Of a stretch of 64,000 nt of DNA, positions 48,098 through 58,688 are shown one piece after another. The stretch covers positions 1,550,001-1,614,000 of the forward strand of contig NZ_VOIL01000001.1 of assembly GCF_007994735.1 (NCBI RefSeq), in the 5' to 3' direction. The translations under genes and the position numbers were made by a program. Each line of letters begins with the position of its first letter. Positions within the stretch are counted from its first letter, which is position 1. The stretch is from Nesterenkonia populi. Its GTDB lineage: Bacteria > Actinomycetota > Actinomycetes > Actinomycetales > Micrococcaceae. The notes under the pieces are model-generated. The model was given only the letters and a program-made list of their open reading frames with translations, searched no databases and was not told the origin of the DNA.

Positions 48098-49216
48098 ATG
48101 AGCTCTGACTACTACGAGGCGCTGGGCGTCTCTCGGAACGCCTCGACCGAGGAGATCAAGAAGGCCTACCGCAAGAAGGCCCGCAAGCTGCATCCGGACG
48201 TCAACGACGCCGAGGATGCCGAGGAGCAGTTCAAGCTGCTCGGCACGGCCTACGAGGTGCTCGCGGACCCCCAGAAGCGGCAGAACTATGACGCCACCGG
48301 TGACCCCGAGGGCCGTCCCGCCGGCTTCGGAGGGGGCGGGGGCGGCTTCGGCGGCTTCAGCGACATCTTCGAGACCTTCTTCGGCGGGGGCTCGGCAGGC
48401 CCCGCCAGTCGTACCCGGCGCGGCCAGGACGCCCTCCTGCGGGTGCGCATCGACCTGCGCGATGCTGTCTTCGGCACCACCAAGGAGGTCGAGGTCGAGA
48501 CGGCGGTCGGCTGCTCCGTGTGCGACTCATCCGGAATGCAGCCCGGCACCAGGCCGACCACCTGCCCCGACTGCCACGGCCAGGGCCAGATCCAGCGCCC
48601 CATGCGATCCATCCTCGGCACCGTGGTGCAGACCCAGACCTGCCCGCGCTGCACCGGCTTCGGCAACATCATCGAAGATCCCTGCAAGGAGTGCGACGGC
48701 CAGGGCCGGGTCCGTGAGCGGCGCACCCTGAAGGTGAAGATCCCCGCGGGCGTGGACCGCGGCAACCGCATCCACCTGGCCGGTGAGGGGGAGGCCGGCG
48801 TCGCCGGGGGCCCTCCGGGCGACCTGTTCATCGAAGTGGACGTCCGCACGCATGCCGTCTTCACCCGGCGCGGCAACGATCTGCACGCCACGGTCACGAT
48901 CCCGATGGCCTCCGCGGCGCTGGGCACTACGACGACGATCGAGACCTTCGACGGCACCGAGGAGCTCGAGGTCAAGCCCGGGACCCAGTCCGGCGAGGTC
49001 ATCACTCTGCGGGGCAAGGGCGTCGCCCATCTGCGGGGCACCGGCCGCGGCGACCTCAAGGTGCACCTGAAGGTGGAGACCCCCACCAAGCTCAGCGACA
49101 AGCAGCGCGAACTGCTGAAGATGCTCGCGGAGGAGCGCGGCGAGAAGCCCGGTGAGTCCTCCACCGAGCACAAGGGCATGTTCAAGAAGTTCCGCGAGGC
49201 CTGGGAGTCCCTGTGA
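48098..49216 (+). CDS. dnaJ: Chaperone DnaJ (DnaJ2)
   Basis: Hsp40 partner of DnaK. 372 aa with HPD at residues 32-34, a Gly/Phe-rich linker ([20 protein letters not shown]), four zinc-binding CxxCxGxG-type repeats (first is CSVCDSSG, degenerate in its second glycine pair) and the C-terminal substrate-binding domains. Location behind hrcA marks it as the DnaJ2 copy of actinobacteria; the DnaJ1 copy normally sits with dnaK-grpE. Confidence 0.96.
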   Translation: MSSDYYEALGVSRNASTEEIKKAYRKKARKLHPDVNDAEDAEEQFKLLGTAYEVLADPQKRQNYDATGDPEGRPAGFGGGGGGFGGFSDIFETFFGGGSAGPASRTRRGQDALLRVRIDLRDAVFGTTKEVEVETAVGCSVCDSSGMQPGTRPTTCPDCHGQGQIQRPMRSILGTVVQTQTCPRCTGFGNIIEDPCKECDGQGRVRERRTLKVKIPAGVDRGNRIHLAGEGEAGVAGGPPGDLFIEVDVRTHAVFTRRGNDLHATVTIPMASAALGTTTTIETFDGTEELEVKPGTQSGEVITLRGKGVAHLRGTGRGDLKVHLKVETPTKLSDKQRELLKMLAEERGEKPGESSTEHKGMFKKFREAWESL

Positions 49217-49232
49217 CCCCGCAGGTGCGAGC

Positions 49233-50024
49233 ATGACGGCCCCCCTGTTCCACCTGCGGCCGGGCGCCCTCGACGGCGCGACCTCCGGATCAGTCATCCT
49301 GCTGGACGGTGCAGAGGGCCACCATGCCGCCACCGTGATGCGGCTGGCGCCCGGCGAGGAGATCCAGCTCTCCGACACGGAGCGGACCCGGGTGAGCGGC
49401 GTCGTGCGCGAATCCGGCGAGGGCCGGCTGCGCCTGGAGGTCCGCGAATCCGTCATCGACCCGGAGCAACTCCCCAGGCTCGTCCTGGTGCAGGCGCTGG
49501 CGAAGGACAAGCGGGACCTGCAGGCCGTGGAGTCCGCCGCCGAGCTGGGGGCCGACAGGATCATTCCCTGGCAGGCCGAGCGCTCTGTGGCGAAGTGGAA
49601 GGCCGGCCGGGAGGCCAAGAAGCACTCCGAATGGGCAAGCACCGCGGCGGCCGCGGCCAAGCAGACGCGACGCACCGGCATCCCGCCGGTCGAGCAGCTG
49701 CACACCACCGGCCAGTACGTCCGCAGGGTCAGCGGCGAGCCGGGCACCGCGGTCCTCGTGCTCCATGAGACGGAGAAGATCAGCCTCCGGGACGCTCTCG
49801 CCCAGCTCGGAGCCCTCGGAGAGGCCGTGGCCGCCCCGCAGGAGCTTCACCTCGTGGTGGGCCCGGAGGGCGGCATCAGCGACGCGGAGCTCGCCCAGCT
49901 GACGGAGGCTGGGGCGCGCACCGCACGGCTGGGCGCCACCGTGCTGCGGTCCTCCACGGCCGGCCCCGCGGCCCTGGCTGGAGCCCAGCTGCTCCTTGGG
50001 CGCTGGGACTGGCCGCTATCCTGA
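49233..50024 (+). CDS. rsmE: 16S rRNA (uracil-1498-N3)-methyltransferase
   Basis: SPOUT-class methyltransferase acting on 16S rRNA of the 30S subunit. 263 aa with an N-terminal PUA-like barrel and the SAM-binding knot LHLVVGPEGGISDAELAQL plus GATVLRSSTAGPAAL near the end. ATG at 49233, 16 bases after dnaJ. rsmE behind dnaJ is the usual order. Confidence 0.94.
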   Translation: MTAPLFHLRPGALDGATSGSVILLDGAEGHHAATVMRLAPGEEIQLSDTERTRVSGVVRESGEGRLRLEVRESVIDPEQLPRLVLVQALAKDKRDLQAVESAAELGADRIIPWQAERSVAKWKAGREAKKHSEWASTAAAAAKQTRRTGIPPVEQLHTTGQYVRRVSGEPGTAVLVLHETEKISLRDALAQLGALGEAVAAPQELHLVVGPEGGISDAELAQLTEAGARTARLGATVLRSSTAGPAALAGAQLLLGRWDWPLS

Positions 50025-50049
50025 TCAGTGACGACGCCGACCATCACAA

Positions 50050-51090
50050 GTGAGGCTTTCCATTACTGAGACCCCGAATGCCGAAGAGCCCGTCGAGGGC
50101 CAGCCCGCCGCTGAGCGGCAGGTGACCTTCGCCGACGCCGAGACGATGTTCCGCACCCTCGGTGTGCAGGACCTGGCCGTCCGCATCCTCGCCGGCCTCT
50201 ACCCGGAGGCCAGCATCGGGCTGCGCGAGCGTCAGATCACCGTGAGCGGCCACAGCACCGACGTGGCCCAGATCGTCGAGGTCCTCACCCAGCTGCGGAC
50301 CCTCGCGGCAGCGGGCACCACCGCCACGGAGGAGATCGCAGAACAGATCATCACCATGGTCCGCTCGCAGAACGCGACGACCTCCGCGCGCATGGTCGCC
50401 ACCAACATCCTGTCCCACCGGGGGCGGACCATCCGGCCGAAGACCGCCAATCAGCAGCGGTATGTGGAGACGATCGATGAGTCCACCGTGGTCTTCGGGA
50501 TCGGGCCGGCAGGCACCGGCAAGACCTATTTGGCAATGGCCAAGGCGGTCCAGGCGCTGCAGGCCAAGGAGATCAACCGAATCATTCTGACCCGCCCCGC
50601 CGTGGAGGCCGGGGAGAAGCTCGGCTTCCTGCCCGGCTCGCTCAACGAGAAGATCGACCCGTACCTGCGGCCGCTCTACGACGCCCTGCACGACATGCTG
50701 GAGCCGGAGTCGATCCCTCAGCTCATGGCCTCCGGCACCATCGAGGTGGCGCCGCTCGCCTACATGCGCGGCCGCACCCTCAACGACTCCTTCATCATCC
50801 TTGATGAGGCGCAGAACACCACCGCCGAGCAGATGAAGATGTTCCTCACCCGCCTCGGGTTCAACTCCAAGATCGTCGTCACCGGGGACATCACTCAGGT
50901 GGATCTGCCCCGCGGCACTGACTCCGGACTGCGCACCGTCCTGGACATCCTGAGCGGAGTGGACGACATCAGCATCACCCGCCTGACCTCCGAGGACGTG
51001 GTCCGCCATGAGCTCGTCGGCCGCATCGTCGACGCCTACGACCGATACCAGGCCGGAGAGCCGCGGCCCCGCCGGGAGAGCCGCCCATGA
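50050..51090 (+). CDS. PhoH-family ATPase (YbeZ-like)
   Basis: 346 aa P-loop ATPase with Walker A GPAGTGKT, the [12 protein letters not shown] segment and Walker [12 protein letters not shown]. The N-terminal 100 residues resemble a KH-like fold. The family is coupled to ybeY in most bacteria and is implicated in rRNA processing. GTG start at 50050 has no clear ribosome site. Its TGA overlaps the ybeY ATG (ATGA). Confidence 0.92.
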   Translation: MRLSITETPNAEEPVEGQPAAERQVTFADAETMFRTLGVQDLAVRILAGLYPEASIGLRERQITVSGHSTDVAQIVEVLTQLRTLAAAGTTATEEIAEQIITMVRSQNATTSARMVATNILSHRGRTIRPKTANQQRYVETIDESTVVFGIGPAGTGKTYLAMAKAVQALQAKEINRIILTRPAVEAGEKLGFLPGSLNEKIDPYLRPLYDALHDMLEPESIPQLMASGTIEVAPLAYMRGRTLNDSFIILDEAQNTTAEQMKMFLTRLGFNSKIVVTGDITQVDLPRGTDSGLRTVLDILSGVDDISITRLTSEDVVRHELVGRIVDAYDRYQAGEPRPRRESRP

Positions 51091-51581
51091 GCTTCTCCAT
51101 CACTGACGAGTCCAGCCATGAGCTGGTCACCCCGGAGGATCTGGCCGAGCTGACCGACCTGGCCGCGTTCCTCTACGGGCATCTGCACCTCCGTCCGGAG
51201 GTGGAGCTGGCGGTCACCCTTGTGGACGAGCGGCAGATGGAGCAGCTCCACCTGGACTGGATGGACCTGCCCGGATCCACTGACGTGATGAGCTTCCCCA
51301 TGGACGAGCTCTCGCCCGGACTGCCGGGCAGGCCGGTGGAGGCCGGCACGCTGGGAGACATCGTCCTATGCCCCGCAGTGGGCGCTTCCCAGGCCGAGGC
51401 TCATGGGCACTCGCTGGCCGATGAGCTCTGCCTGCTGACGGCGCACGGGGTGCTCCACCTCTTGGGGTACGACCACGGCGAGGAAGCCTCCCGCGAAGAG
51501 ATGTTCCGCCTGCAGCGGTTGCTCCTGGAGGAATATCTGGGCCGTGATGCCCCTGCGCCCACTGAGAGCGACCACGCCTGA
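51087..51581 (+). CDS. ybeY: Endoribonuclease YbeY
   Basis: Zinc-dependent RNase for 16S rRNA 3' maturation and ribosome quality control. 164 aa with the metal motif HGVLHLLGYDH and the preceding STDVMSFPMDE stretch. Overlaps the phoH-like gene by four bases and is followed 2 bases later by the CNNM gene, as expected for the phoH-ybeY-hlyC-era cluster. Confidence 0.95.
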   Translation: MSFSITDESSHELVTPEDLAELTDLAAFLYGHLHLRPEVELAVTLVDERQMEQLHLDWMDLPGSTDVMSFPMDELSPGLPGRPVEAGTLGDIVLCPAVGASQAEAHGHSLADELCLLTAHGVLHLLGYDHGEEASREEMFRLQRLLLEEYLGRDAPAPTESDHA

Positions 51582-51583
51582 CC

Positions 51584-52993
51584 ATGATCATCACCATCCT
51601 CATCCTCGGCGCCCTGACCGCGGCGGCGCTGGCCTTCCTGCTGTCCACCGCGGAGGCCGCGTTCATCCGGCTCACCCGCAAGGAGGCTGAGGAGATCGCG
51701 GAGAAGCACGGCTCCCGTGCGGTGCACCGCATCCTCGAGGAGCCGGTCCCGCACACCCTGGCTCTGCAGATGTGGCGCTGGGTGCTGACCACCATCGCCG
51801 TCGTGCTGATCACAGTCACCGCTGTGATCCTGATGGACGACCTGGTGCTGGGCGCGATCGTGGCGGCCGTGGCGCTGACGGTCAGCGGGTTCGTCTCCGC
51901 AGCGATCTCGCCCCGGAAGGTGGGCCGGGCTCAGCACGAGTTCATCTCTGCGGCGACCGCACGCATGGTTCGCGGCCTGCGGCTGAGCCTGGGGCCCATC
52001 CCGCAGTGGCTCTCCGCGGCTGGTGTGAGGCTGTTCCCCGGCACAGCCGGGGGCGACCAGGGGTTCTTCGACGATGATGAGCTGCTGGAGTACATCGCTC
52101 GCGCCAACGAGTCCGACGTCATCGAGGACGCCGAAGCGGAGCTCATCCAGTCGGTCTTCGAGATGTCGAGCACCCGGGTCCGGGCCGTGATGGTTCCGCG
52201 CACCGACATGGTGACCATCGACGCCGACGCCACCCTGGATGAGGCGATGACGCTGTTTCTGCGCTCCGGCCATTCCCGGGTGCCGGTCATCCGCGGCTCC
52301 GCGGACGACATCACCGGGATGATCTATCTGAAGGACGTGGCGTACCTGGAGCACATGCTGCGCATCGGCCGGGCGCCCGAGCACTTCTCCTCGCGCGGCC
52401 CGGAGACCATCTTGGCTGAGGAGCTTCAGCGCGATGTCCGGTACGTTCCTGAGTCCAAGTCGGTGGGAGAGTTCCTCTCTGAGCTTCAGCGGGAGACCAC
52501 CCATGTGGCGGTCGTCATCGATGAGTACGGCGGCACCGCCGGCATGGTGACGATGGAGGACCTCATCGAGGAGCTCGTCGGAGAGATCGTCGACGAGTAT
52601 GACCATGAGGATGCGGAGGTGGAGCCCCTGGAGGACGGCCGGCTGCGACTGTCCGCCCGGATGAGCATCGATGACTTCGCCGATGCGTTCGGCATCGACC
52701 TGGAGGACGAGGAGGACGTCGACACGGTCGGCGGGCTGCTCGCCAAGCACCTGGGCCGTGTGCCGATCGCCGGCTCCGAGGTGGAGATCACGCGCCGGAA
52801 CAGCACCACCGTTGTCCTGCACGCGGACCGGCTCACCGGCCGCCGCAACCGCGTCAGCCATGTGCTGGCCTGGGAGTCCGAGGGCCGGCGCGGCGCCCGC
52901 GGAGCGGTGGGCACCGAGGATGAGCAGGCCGCGCTGAACGATGATGAGCCGGAGGAGTCCGACTCCGTGACCGAGAGTGAGGCTGCCCGTTGA
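51584..52993 (+). CDS. CNNM/CBS-domain membrane protein (HlyC/CorC family)
   Basis: 469 aa. N-terminal CNNM (DUF21) region with about three to four helices (to residue 150), two CBS domains (about 205-325, with MVPRTDMVTID and VVIDEYGGTAGMVTMEDLIEE), then the CorC_HlyC domain and an acidic tail. Relatives act in magnesium or divalent-cation efflux; many are mislabelled hemolysin. Its TGA shares bases with the TTG of era. Confidence 0.93.
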   Translation: MIITILILGALTAAALAFLLSTAEAAFIRLTRKEAEEIAEKHGSRAVHRILEEPVPHTLALQMWRWVLTTIAVVLITVTAVILMDDLVLGAIVAAVALTVSGFVSAAISPRKVGRAQHEFISAATARMVRGLRLSLGPIPQWLSAAGVRLFPGTAGGDQGFFDDDELLEYIARANESDVIEDAEAELIQSVFEMSSTRVRAVMVPRTDMVTIDADATLDEAMTLFLRSGHSRVPVIRGSADDITGMIYLKDVAYLEHMLRIGRAPEHFSSRGPETILAEELQRDVRYVPESKSVGEFLSELQRETTHVAVVIDEYGGTAGMVTMEDLIEELVGEIVDEYDHEDAEVEPLEDGRLRLSARMSIDDFADAFGIDLEDEEDVDTVGGLLAKHLGRVPIAGSEVEITRRNSTTVVLHADRLTGRRNRVSHVLAWESEGRRGARGAVGTEDEQAALNDDEPEESDSVTESEAAR

Positions 52994-53967
52994 GCGACGG
53001 TGTGCTGATTGACGAGTTCCCCGAGCATGATGAGAACTACCGTGCCGGCTTTGCATCCTTCGTGGGCCGGCCCAACGCGGGCAAGTCCACTCTGACCAAT
53101 TCGCTGGTGGGGGAGAAGGTGGCCATCACCTCGTCCAAGCCGCAGACCACCCGGCACACCATCCGCGGGATCGTCACCCGGGAGGGCGCTCAGCTGGTCC
53201 TGGTGGACACTCCTGGGCTGCATCGGCCGCGCACCCTGCTCGGGTCCCGCCTGAATGATCTGGTGGTCGACACCCTCAGTGAGGTCGACGTGGTCGGCTT
53301 CTGCATCCCCGCCGACGAGAAGGTGGGCCCGGGGGACAGGTTCATCGCCTCCCAGCTGACCAAGGTCTCTCACAAGCCGGTGGTGGCTCTGGTGACCAAA
53401 GTGGACAAGATTCCCAAGTCCCGACTGCCTGAGCAGCTGATCGCGGTCGATCAGCTGGGGCGCGAGCACCTGGCCGGGGAGAAGGAGCAGGCCGACGGGT
53501 TCGCCGCGATCATCCCCGTATCGGCTGTTGACGGCATCCAGGTGGACACCGTGGCGGATCAGCTCACGGGGATGCTTCCCGCCTCTCCGCCGCTCTACCC
53601 CACGGGCGAGCTCACCGATGAGCCTGAGGCTGTGATGGTCGCCGAGCTGATCCGGGAGGCCGCTCTGGAGGATGTGCGTGACGAGCTGCCCCACTCCATC
53701 GCGGTCGTCGTGGATGAGATGGCACCGCGGGAGGGCCGGCCGGAGGATAGGCCGTTGGTGGACGTGCACGCCACCATCCACGTGGAGCGCGACTCCCAGA
53801 AGGCCATCATCATCGGCAAGGGCGGCAGCCGGCTCCGGCAGATCGGCTCACAGTCCCGGGAGGGCATCGTCAGGCTGCTGGGCACACCCATCTACCTGGA
53901 CCTGCACGTGAAGGTCACCAAGGAATGGCAGCGCGACGCGAAGAAGCTGAACCGGCTCGGATTCTGA
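52990..53967 (+). CDS. era: GTPase Era
   Basis: GTPase that binds 16S rRNA and checks 30S assembly. 325 aa with G1 GRPNAGKST (26-34), G3 DTPGLHRP, G4 TKVD, and a C-terminal KH domain containing IIIGKGGSRLRQIG. The start taken is TTG at 52990, overlapping the upstream TGA; a GTG at 53002 is a plausible alternative. It ends the hrcA-to-era run. Confidence 0.95.
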   Translation: MSDGVLIDEFPEHDENYRAGFASFVGRPNAGKSTLTNSLVGEKVAITSSKPQTTRHTIRGIVTREGAQLVLVDTPGLHRPRTLLGSRLNDLVVDTLSEVDVVGFCIPADEKVGPGDRFIASQLTKVSHKPVVALVTKVDKIPKSRLPEQLIAVDQLGREHLAGEKEQADGFAAIIPVSAVDGIQVDTVADQLTGMLPASPPLYPTGELTDEPEAVMVAELIREAALEDVRDELPHSIAVVVDEMAPREGRPEDRPLVDVHATIHVERDSQKAIIIGKGGSRLRQIGSQSREGIVRLLGTPIYLDLHVKVTKEWQRDAKKLNRLGF

Positions 53968-53970
53968 TCC

Positions 53971-54010
53971 GAGCCCGCCCAGCCCCTTCCGCTGCGGGCG
54001 GGGAGGGCTC
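53971..54010. terminator. Imperfect hairpin at the era / aspS convergent junction
   Basis: GAGCCC (53971-53976) pairs with GGGCTC (54005-54010) and CCCC (53983-53986) with GGGG (54000-54003), leaving an asymmetric internal loop. It begins 3 bases after the era stop and reaches the aspS stop codon. No T-run. Confidence 0.4.
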
Positions 54011-55799
54011 AGGACTGCCGGGGAGCCTCGGCGCTCTCCTTCTTCTCAGGCTTGAAGTCCACGCCGGCCTCCTTGCGCTGCTGCGGCGTGATGGGGGCTG
54101 GGGCGGCGGTCAGCGGGTCGAAGCCGCCGCCGGTCTTCGGGAAGGCGATGACCTCGCGGATGGAGTCCTCGCCGGCGAGGAACGCGACCGTCCGGTCCCA
54201 GCCGAAGGCGAAGCCGCCGTGCGGCGGAGCACCGTACTTCATGGCGTCGAGCAGGAAGCCGAACTTCTCCCGGGCGTCCTCCTCGGAGATGCCCATCACC
54301 TTGAAGACGCGCTCCTGGACGTCCTGGCGGTGTATACGGATGGAGCCGCCGCCGATCTCGTTGCCGTTGCACACCAGGTCGTAGGCGTAGGCCAGGGCCT
54401 CGCCGGGGTCAGTGTCGAAGGTCTCGGCGAACTCGGGCTTCGGCGCGGTGAAGGCGTGGTGCACCGCGGTCCAGCTGCCTGAGCCCACAGCAACATCGCC
54501 GGCAGCCTTGGCGTCGTCGGCGGACTCGAACATGGGCGCATCCACCACCCAGGCGAAGGACCAGCTGCCCTCCTCGATCAGGCCCAAGCGCTGGGCGATC
54601 TCGTTCCGGGCGGCTCCGAGCAGGGCACGTGAGGAGGAGACCTCACCGGCGGCGAAGAAGATGCAGTCCCCCGGTGCTGCCCCCACGGCCTCAGCCAGTC
54701 CGGCCTTCTCCTCATCGGAGATGTTCTTGGCGACGGGGCCGCCCAGTTCGCCGTCCTCCTGCACCAGCACATAGGCCAGGCCCTTGGCGCCGCGCTGCTT
54801 GGCCCATTCCTGCCAGGCGTCCAGGGTGCGCCGGGGCTGGTCGGCGCCGCCGGGCATGACCACGGAACCCACGTAGGGCGCCTGGAACACACGGAATGGG
54901 GTGTCCTTGAAGTACTCGGTGAGCTCGGTGAGCTCCAGGCCGAAGCGCAGGTCAGGCTTGTCGGTGCCGTAGCGCTCCATCGCCTCCCGGTAGGTGATGT
55001 GCGGGATGGGTGCGTCGATGTCGACGTCGATCAGCCGCCACAGGCGGCGGACGAGCTCCTCCACCAGGGAGATGATGTCCTCCTGCTCCACGAAGCTGGC
55101 CTCGATGTCCAGCTGGGTGAACTCGGGCTGGCGGTCGGCGCGGAAGTCCTCATCCCGGTAGCAGCGGGCGATCTGGTAGTACTTCTCCACGCCGCCGACC
55201 TGGAGCAGCTGCTTGAACAGCTGGGGGGACTGGGGGAGTGCGTACCAGGAGCCGGGGGCGAGGCGGGCCGGGACGAGGAAGTCGCGGGCTCCCTCGGGGG
55301 TGGAGCGGGTGAGGGTGGGAGTCTCCACCTCGGTGTAGCTCTGCTCGTGGAGGAACTCGCGGGCCACTCGGTTGGCCTCGGAGCGCAGCCGCAGGGCCTG
55401 GGCGGGGGCGGGACGGCGCAGGTCCAGGTAGCGGTGCTTGAGGCGGGCCTCCTCACCGACCTCCACGTGCTCGTCGATCTGGAAGGGCAGCGCCTGCGCC
55501 TTGTTGAGCACCTCGAGCTCGGAGACGATGATCTCCACCTCGCCGGAAGCGATGCTGGGGTTCTCGTTGCCCGCGGGACGGCGCTCCACGGTGCCGGTGA
55601 TCTTCAGGACCCACTCGTTGCGCAGCGGATCGAAGTCCGCCTCATCTCGGACCACCACCTGGGCGACCCCGGACGCGTCACGCAGGTCGAGGAAGGCGAC
55701 GCCGCCGTGGTCGCGTCGGCGGGCGACCCATCCGGACAGGGTCACGGTCTGGCCAATGAGCTCGGCGCTGATCTCGCCGGCGGTGTGAGTGCGGAGCAC
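54009..55799 (-). CDS. aspS: Aspartyl-tRNA synthetase
   Basis: Charges tRNA-Asp. 596 aa bacterial-type class IIb enzyme: OB-fold anticodon domain ([19 protein letters not shown]), motif 2 [19 protein letters not shown], the bacterial GAD insertion domain and motif 3 [14 protein letters not shown] Lys/Glu-rich tail follows. It is 68 bases downstream of hisS on the same strand; hisS-aspS pairing is common. Confidence 0.96.
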   Translation of the reverse strand: MLRTHTAGEISAELIGQTVTLSGWVARRRDHGGVAFLDLRDASGVAQVVVRDEADFDPLRNEWVLKITGTVERRPAGNENPSIASGEVEIIVSELEVLNKAQALPFQIDEHVEVGEEARLKHRYLDLRRPAPAQALRLRSEANRVAREFLHEQSYTEVETPTLTRSTPEGARDFLVPARLAPGSWYALPQSPQLFKQLLQVGGVEKYYQIARCYRDEDFRADRQPEFTQLDIEASFVEQEDIISLVEELVRRLWRLIDVDIDAPIPHITYREAMERYGTDKPDLRFGLELTELTEYFKDTPFRVFQAPYVGSVVMPGGADQPRRTLDAWQEWAKQRGAKGLAYVLVQEDGELGGPVAKNISDEEKAGLAEAVGAAPGDCIFFAAGEVSSSRALLGAARNEIAQRLGLIEEGSWSFAWVVDAPMFESADDAKAAGDVAVGSGSWTAVHHAFTAPKPEFAETFDTDPGEALAYAYDLVCNGNEIGGGSIRIHRQDVQERVFKVMGISEEDAREKFGFLLDAMKYGAPPHGGFAFGWDRTVAFLAGEDSIREVIAFPKTGGGFDPLTAAPAPITPQQRKEAGVDFKPEKKESAEAPRQS

Positions 55800-55867
55800 G
55801 GGTTTCCTCGTCGTCGTCGGTGCAGTTGAAGCGGTGTGTCCGGACGGTGCCGGGCGGAGGCTGATGG

Positions 55868-57199
55868 TCAGCCTCGGATGATCCGCGGGGCCAGGTCCTC
55901 AGGGGAGGGCGACCAGGTCTGCGGGTCGGCGGGGGACTGCTCGCCGGAGCGGATGTCCTTGACCTCGTGGCGGCCCTCCTCGTCAGTGAACCATACGAAG
56001 GGGATGCCGCGCCGGTCGGCGTACTTGATCTGCTTGCCGAACTTCTCGGCGCTGTAGGCGACCTCGGCGCTGATGCCCCGGGCGCGCAGCTGCTCGGCGA
56101 TCGCGGTGGCCGCGCCCCAGTCCTCGTCGCTGCGCAGGGTCACGTAGACCGCGGTGGGCACTGAGCGTGATGCTCGGAGCGCCCCGGAGTCGAGGAGGGC
56201 TGAGAGCAGCCGGGTCACACCGATGGACAGGCCCACGCCGGGGTAGGCGCGCCTGCCCTTGGAGGCCAGCGACTCGTACCGGCCGCCGGAGCAGATGGAG
56301 CCCAGCTGCTCGTACCCGGTCAGCACCGTCTCGTAGACGGTGCCGGTGTAGTAGTCCAGGCCCCGGGCGATGGAGAGGTCGGCCACGGCCACGCCGGGGA
56401 CCTGCTGGTTCAGGGCGGTCATGACTTCGCTGAGCTCGGCCAGGCCCTCCTCGAGCAGCTCCGTGTCCTCGGCGTCGGAGACCAGCTGGCGGACCTGCTC
56501 GGCGAACCCGGCGTCGCGGGTGCGGATCTGTGCCAGGGCCAGAGCCTTCTGCGCCTGCTCGGGGGCGGCGCCGACGGCCTCCGCCAGTTCGGCCTGCACC
56601 CGGTCGGCGCCGATCTTGTCCAGCTTGTCCACGATGCGCAGCACTGCGGCGGCATCCCCCAGGCCGATCGCGGTGTAGAAGCCTGTGGAGAGCTTCCTGT
56701 TGTTGAGCTGGAGCGTGAACTCGCCCACTTCGAGGGCCTGCAGCGCCCGAGCCATGACCATGGCCAGCTCCACGTCTGCGCGGAAGGGCAGCGCGCCCTC
56801 GCCGACGATGTCCACATCCGCCTGGGTGAACTCCCGGAACCGGCCGGCCTGGGGCCGCTCACCGCGCCAGACCTTCTGAATCTGGTATCGGCGGAAGGGG
56901 AAGGCCAGGTGTCCGGCATTCTCCACCACGTAGCGGGCGAAAGGCACTGTGAGGTCGAAGTGCAGCGCCAGGCGGGACTTCTCCGAGCCGTCGTCGTGGA
57001 TGCGCGAGACCGTGTACACCTCCTTGTCCACCTCACCCTTGTTGAGCAGGGTGTCCACCGTCTCCACAGCACGGGACTCGATGTTCGCGAAGCCGTGGGA
57101 CTCGAAGACTCGGCGCAGGGTGTCGAGCATGTGGATCTCCACCAGCCGCTCGTCCGGAAGCAGCTCCAGATAGCCGGAGAGGGAGGCGGAACGGGCCAT
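55868..57199 (-). CDS. hisS: Histidyl-tRNA synthetase
   Basis: Charges tRNA-His. 443 aa class IIa enzyme. Motif 2 is seen in [20 protein letters not shown], the histidine-specific loops as [14 protein letters not shown] and CSGGRYE, and the anticodon-binding domain at the C-terminus. On the minus strand AAGGAGTCCTGAGCACCT precedes the ATG at 57199. A TATGAT -10 candidate lies at 57254-57249. Confidence 0.94.
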   Translation of the reverse strand: MARSASLSGYLELLPDERLVEIHMLDTLRRVFESHGFANIESRAVETVDTLLNKGEVDKEVYTVSRIHDDGSEKSRLALHFDLTVPFARYVVENAGHLAFPFRRYQIQKVWRGERPQAGRFREFTQADVDIVGEGALPFRADVELAMVMARALQALEVGEFTLQLNNRKLSTGFYTAIGLGDAAAVLRIVDKLDKIGADRVQAELAEAVGAAPEQAQKALALAQIRTRDAGFAEQVRQLVSDAEDTELLEEGLAELSEVMTALNQQVPGVAVADLSIARGLDYYTGTVYETVLTGYEQLGSICSGGRYESLASKGRRAYPGVGLSIGVTRLLSALLDSGALRASRSVPTAVYVTLRSDEDWGAATAIAEQLRARGISAEVAYSAEKFGKQIKYADRRGIPFVWFTDEEGRHEVKDIRSGEQSPADPQTWSPSPEDLAPRIIRG

Positions 57200-57286
57200 A
57201 GGTGCTCAGGACTCCTTGATGATGAGTGACCGGGGGCAGGGCGTGGCAATCATACCGGCCGTGCGGTGCTGGGCACGTCTTGCGGT

Positions 57287-57292
57287 TACGCT
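57287..57292 (+). promoter_or_regulatory. -10 element for a probably leaderless DUF349-gene transcript
   Basis: TACGCT lies 7 bases before the ATG at 57300; there is no Shine-Dalgarno. The region is the 100-base divergent gap with hisS. Confidence 0.42.
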
Positions 57293-57299
57293 GGAATCT

Positions 57300-58589
57300 A
57301 TGAGTCCCGCCGCCGTGAAGCCGACCTACCACCAGACCCCCATGGATGAGGCCCGTGAGCTTGCCTGGGTCGACGCTGAAGGTCACGTCTACCTCAAACC
57401 CTCTGAGGAAGGGGGAGAGGGTGCTTATGTCGGCCAGTACTCCGCCGCGGACGAGGAGCAGGCGCTGGCCTACTTCACCCGCAAGTTCGACGAGCTCTAC
57501 AACCGCGCCCTGCTGCTCGGCGCGCGTGTGGCGACCCAGGCAGACGGCGCGAAGTCGCTGCGCTCCAGCAGGGCCGGACTGTCCAAGGAGCTGGAGAACG
57601 GCACATGGGTCGGCGACGTCGCCGGCCTGCGCGCCCTGCTGGCTGAGATTGAGAAGGGCATCGAGAGCATCGCCGCCGAGGAGGACAAGACTCACCAGGC
57701 GGTCATCGGGCAGCGCATCGCTGCTCGGGAGGAGATCGTGGCGGAGGCCGAGCAGCTTGCTGCTGCCGACGAGGAGAACACCCACTGGAAGAACGCCCAG
57801 GAGCGGATGAACGAGCTCTTCGAGGCGTGGAAGGCCGAGCAGCGCACCGCCCCGCGGCTGAGCAAGTCCCAGGAGGATCCGCTGTGGAAGCGGTTCCGTG
57901 AGGCCCGGTCCGCCTTCGAGCGCCGCCGCAAGGCCTTCTTCGTCAAGCGGGACAAGGAGGCCGCTGAGATCAAGCGGGCCAAGGAGGAGCTCATCTCCGA
58001 GGCCGAGCGTCTCCAGAGCTCCCGCGACTTCGGCCCCACCACTAAGGCCTACCACCGCCTGATGGACCAGTGGAAGGCTCTCGGCCGGGGGCCCCGCAAG
58101 ACCGAGGACGCTCAGTGGAAGCGTTTCCGGGCCGCCCAGGACGTGTTCTTCTCCGCCCGGGACGATGCCAATGCCCAGACCGACGCCGAGTATTCGGAGA
58201 ATCTGAGGAAGAAGGAGGAGATCCTCGCGAAGCTGCGCGAGCTGATGCCCTTCACCAAGCCGGAGGCCGTCCGGGAGCGGTACTTCAGGCTCATCGATGA
58301 GTGGGACGCTGCCGGCAAAGTCCCCCGCAGCGATGTCAAGCGCATGGAGCGCTCTCTGGCAGAGGTCCAGGACGCCTTCCGGGAGGCGAGCTCCTCCACC
58401 CGCGCCCAGACCGCATCGCCCAAGGACGAGCGGCAGGAGGCCATGCTGGCCCAGCTGGAGGAGACGATCTCCGAGCTTGAGCAGAATCTTGCGGACGCGC
58501 AGCAGGCAGGGGACGAGAGGCGCATCAAGGAGGCCGAAGAGGCTCTCGCGGCGCGGCGCAGTTGGCTCCAGATGCTCAAATCGGCATAA
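57300..58589 (+). CDS. DUF349 coiled-coil protein
   Basis: 429 aa, almost wholly helical and highly charged. Repeated segments of the type W(K)xxxxxxxDxLWxRFRxARxxFxxRR, for example around DPLWKRFREARSAFERRRK and AQWKRFRAAQDVFFSARDD, are DUF349 repeats, three to four copies. The ATG at 57300 was chosen over 57216 because it starts the conserved region. Function unknown; a conserved actinobacterial gene next to hisS and upstream of mltG. Confidence 0.85.
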   Translation: MSPAAVKPTYHQTPMDEARELAWVDAEGHVYLKPSEEGGEGAYVGQYSAADEEQALAYFTRKFDELYNRALLLGARVATQADGAKSLRSSRAGLSKELENGTWVGDVAGLRALLAEIEKGIESIAAEEDKTHQAVIGQRIAAREEIVAEAEQLAAADEENTHWKNAQERMNELFEAWKAEQRTAPRLSKSQEDPLWKRFREARSAFERRRKAFFVKRDKEAAEIKRAKEELISEAERLQSSRDFGPTTKAYHRLMDQWKALGRGPRKTEDAQWKRFRAAQDVFFSARDDANAQTDAEYSENLRKKEEILAKLRELMPFTKPEAVRERYFRLIDEWDAAGKVPRSDVKRMERSLAEVQDAFREASSSTRAQTASPKDERQEAMLAQLEETISELEQNLADAQQAGDERRIKEAEEALAARRSWLQMLKSA

Positions 58590-58602
58590 GGTAACGGATA
58601 GA

Positions 58603-58631
58603 TTACAATCATGAGCGCTCTCGGATAGACT
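58603..58631 (+). promoter_or_regulatory. Candidate mltG promoter
   Basis: TTACAA (58603-58608) and TAGACT (58626-58631) separated by 17 bases. It lies in the 99-base gap before mltG, giving a leader of about 50 bases that carries AAGGA before the GTG start. Confidence 0.45.
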
Positions 58632-58688
58632 TGCGTCTATTTCCGACCGCCCGACCGTGACCCCGATCTGCCCCTGTAAGGATTCTGC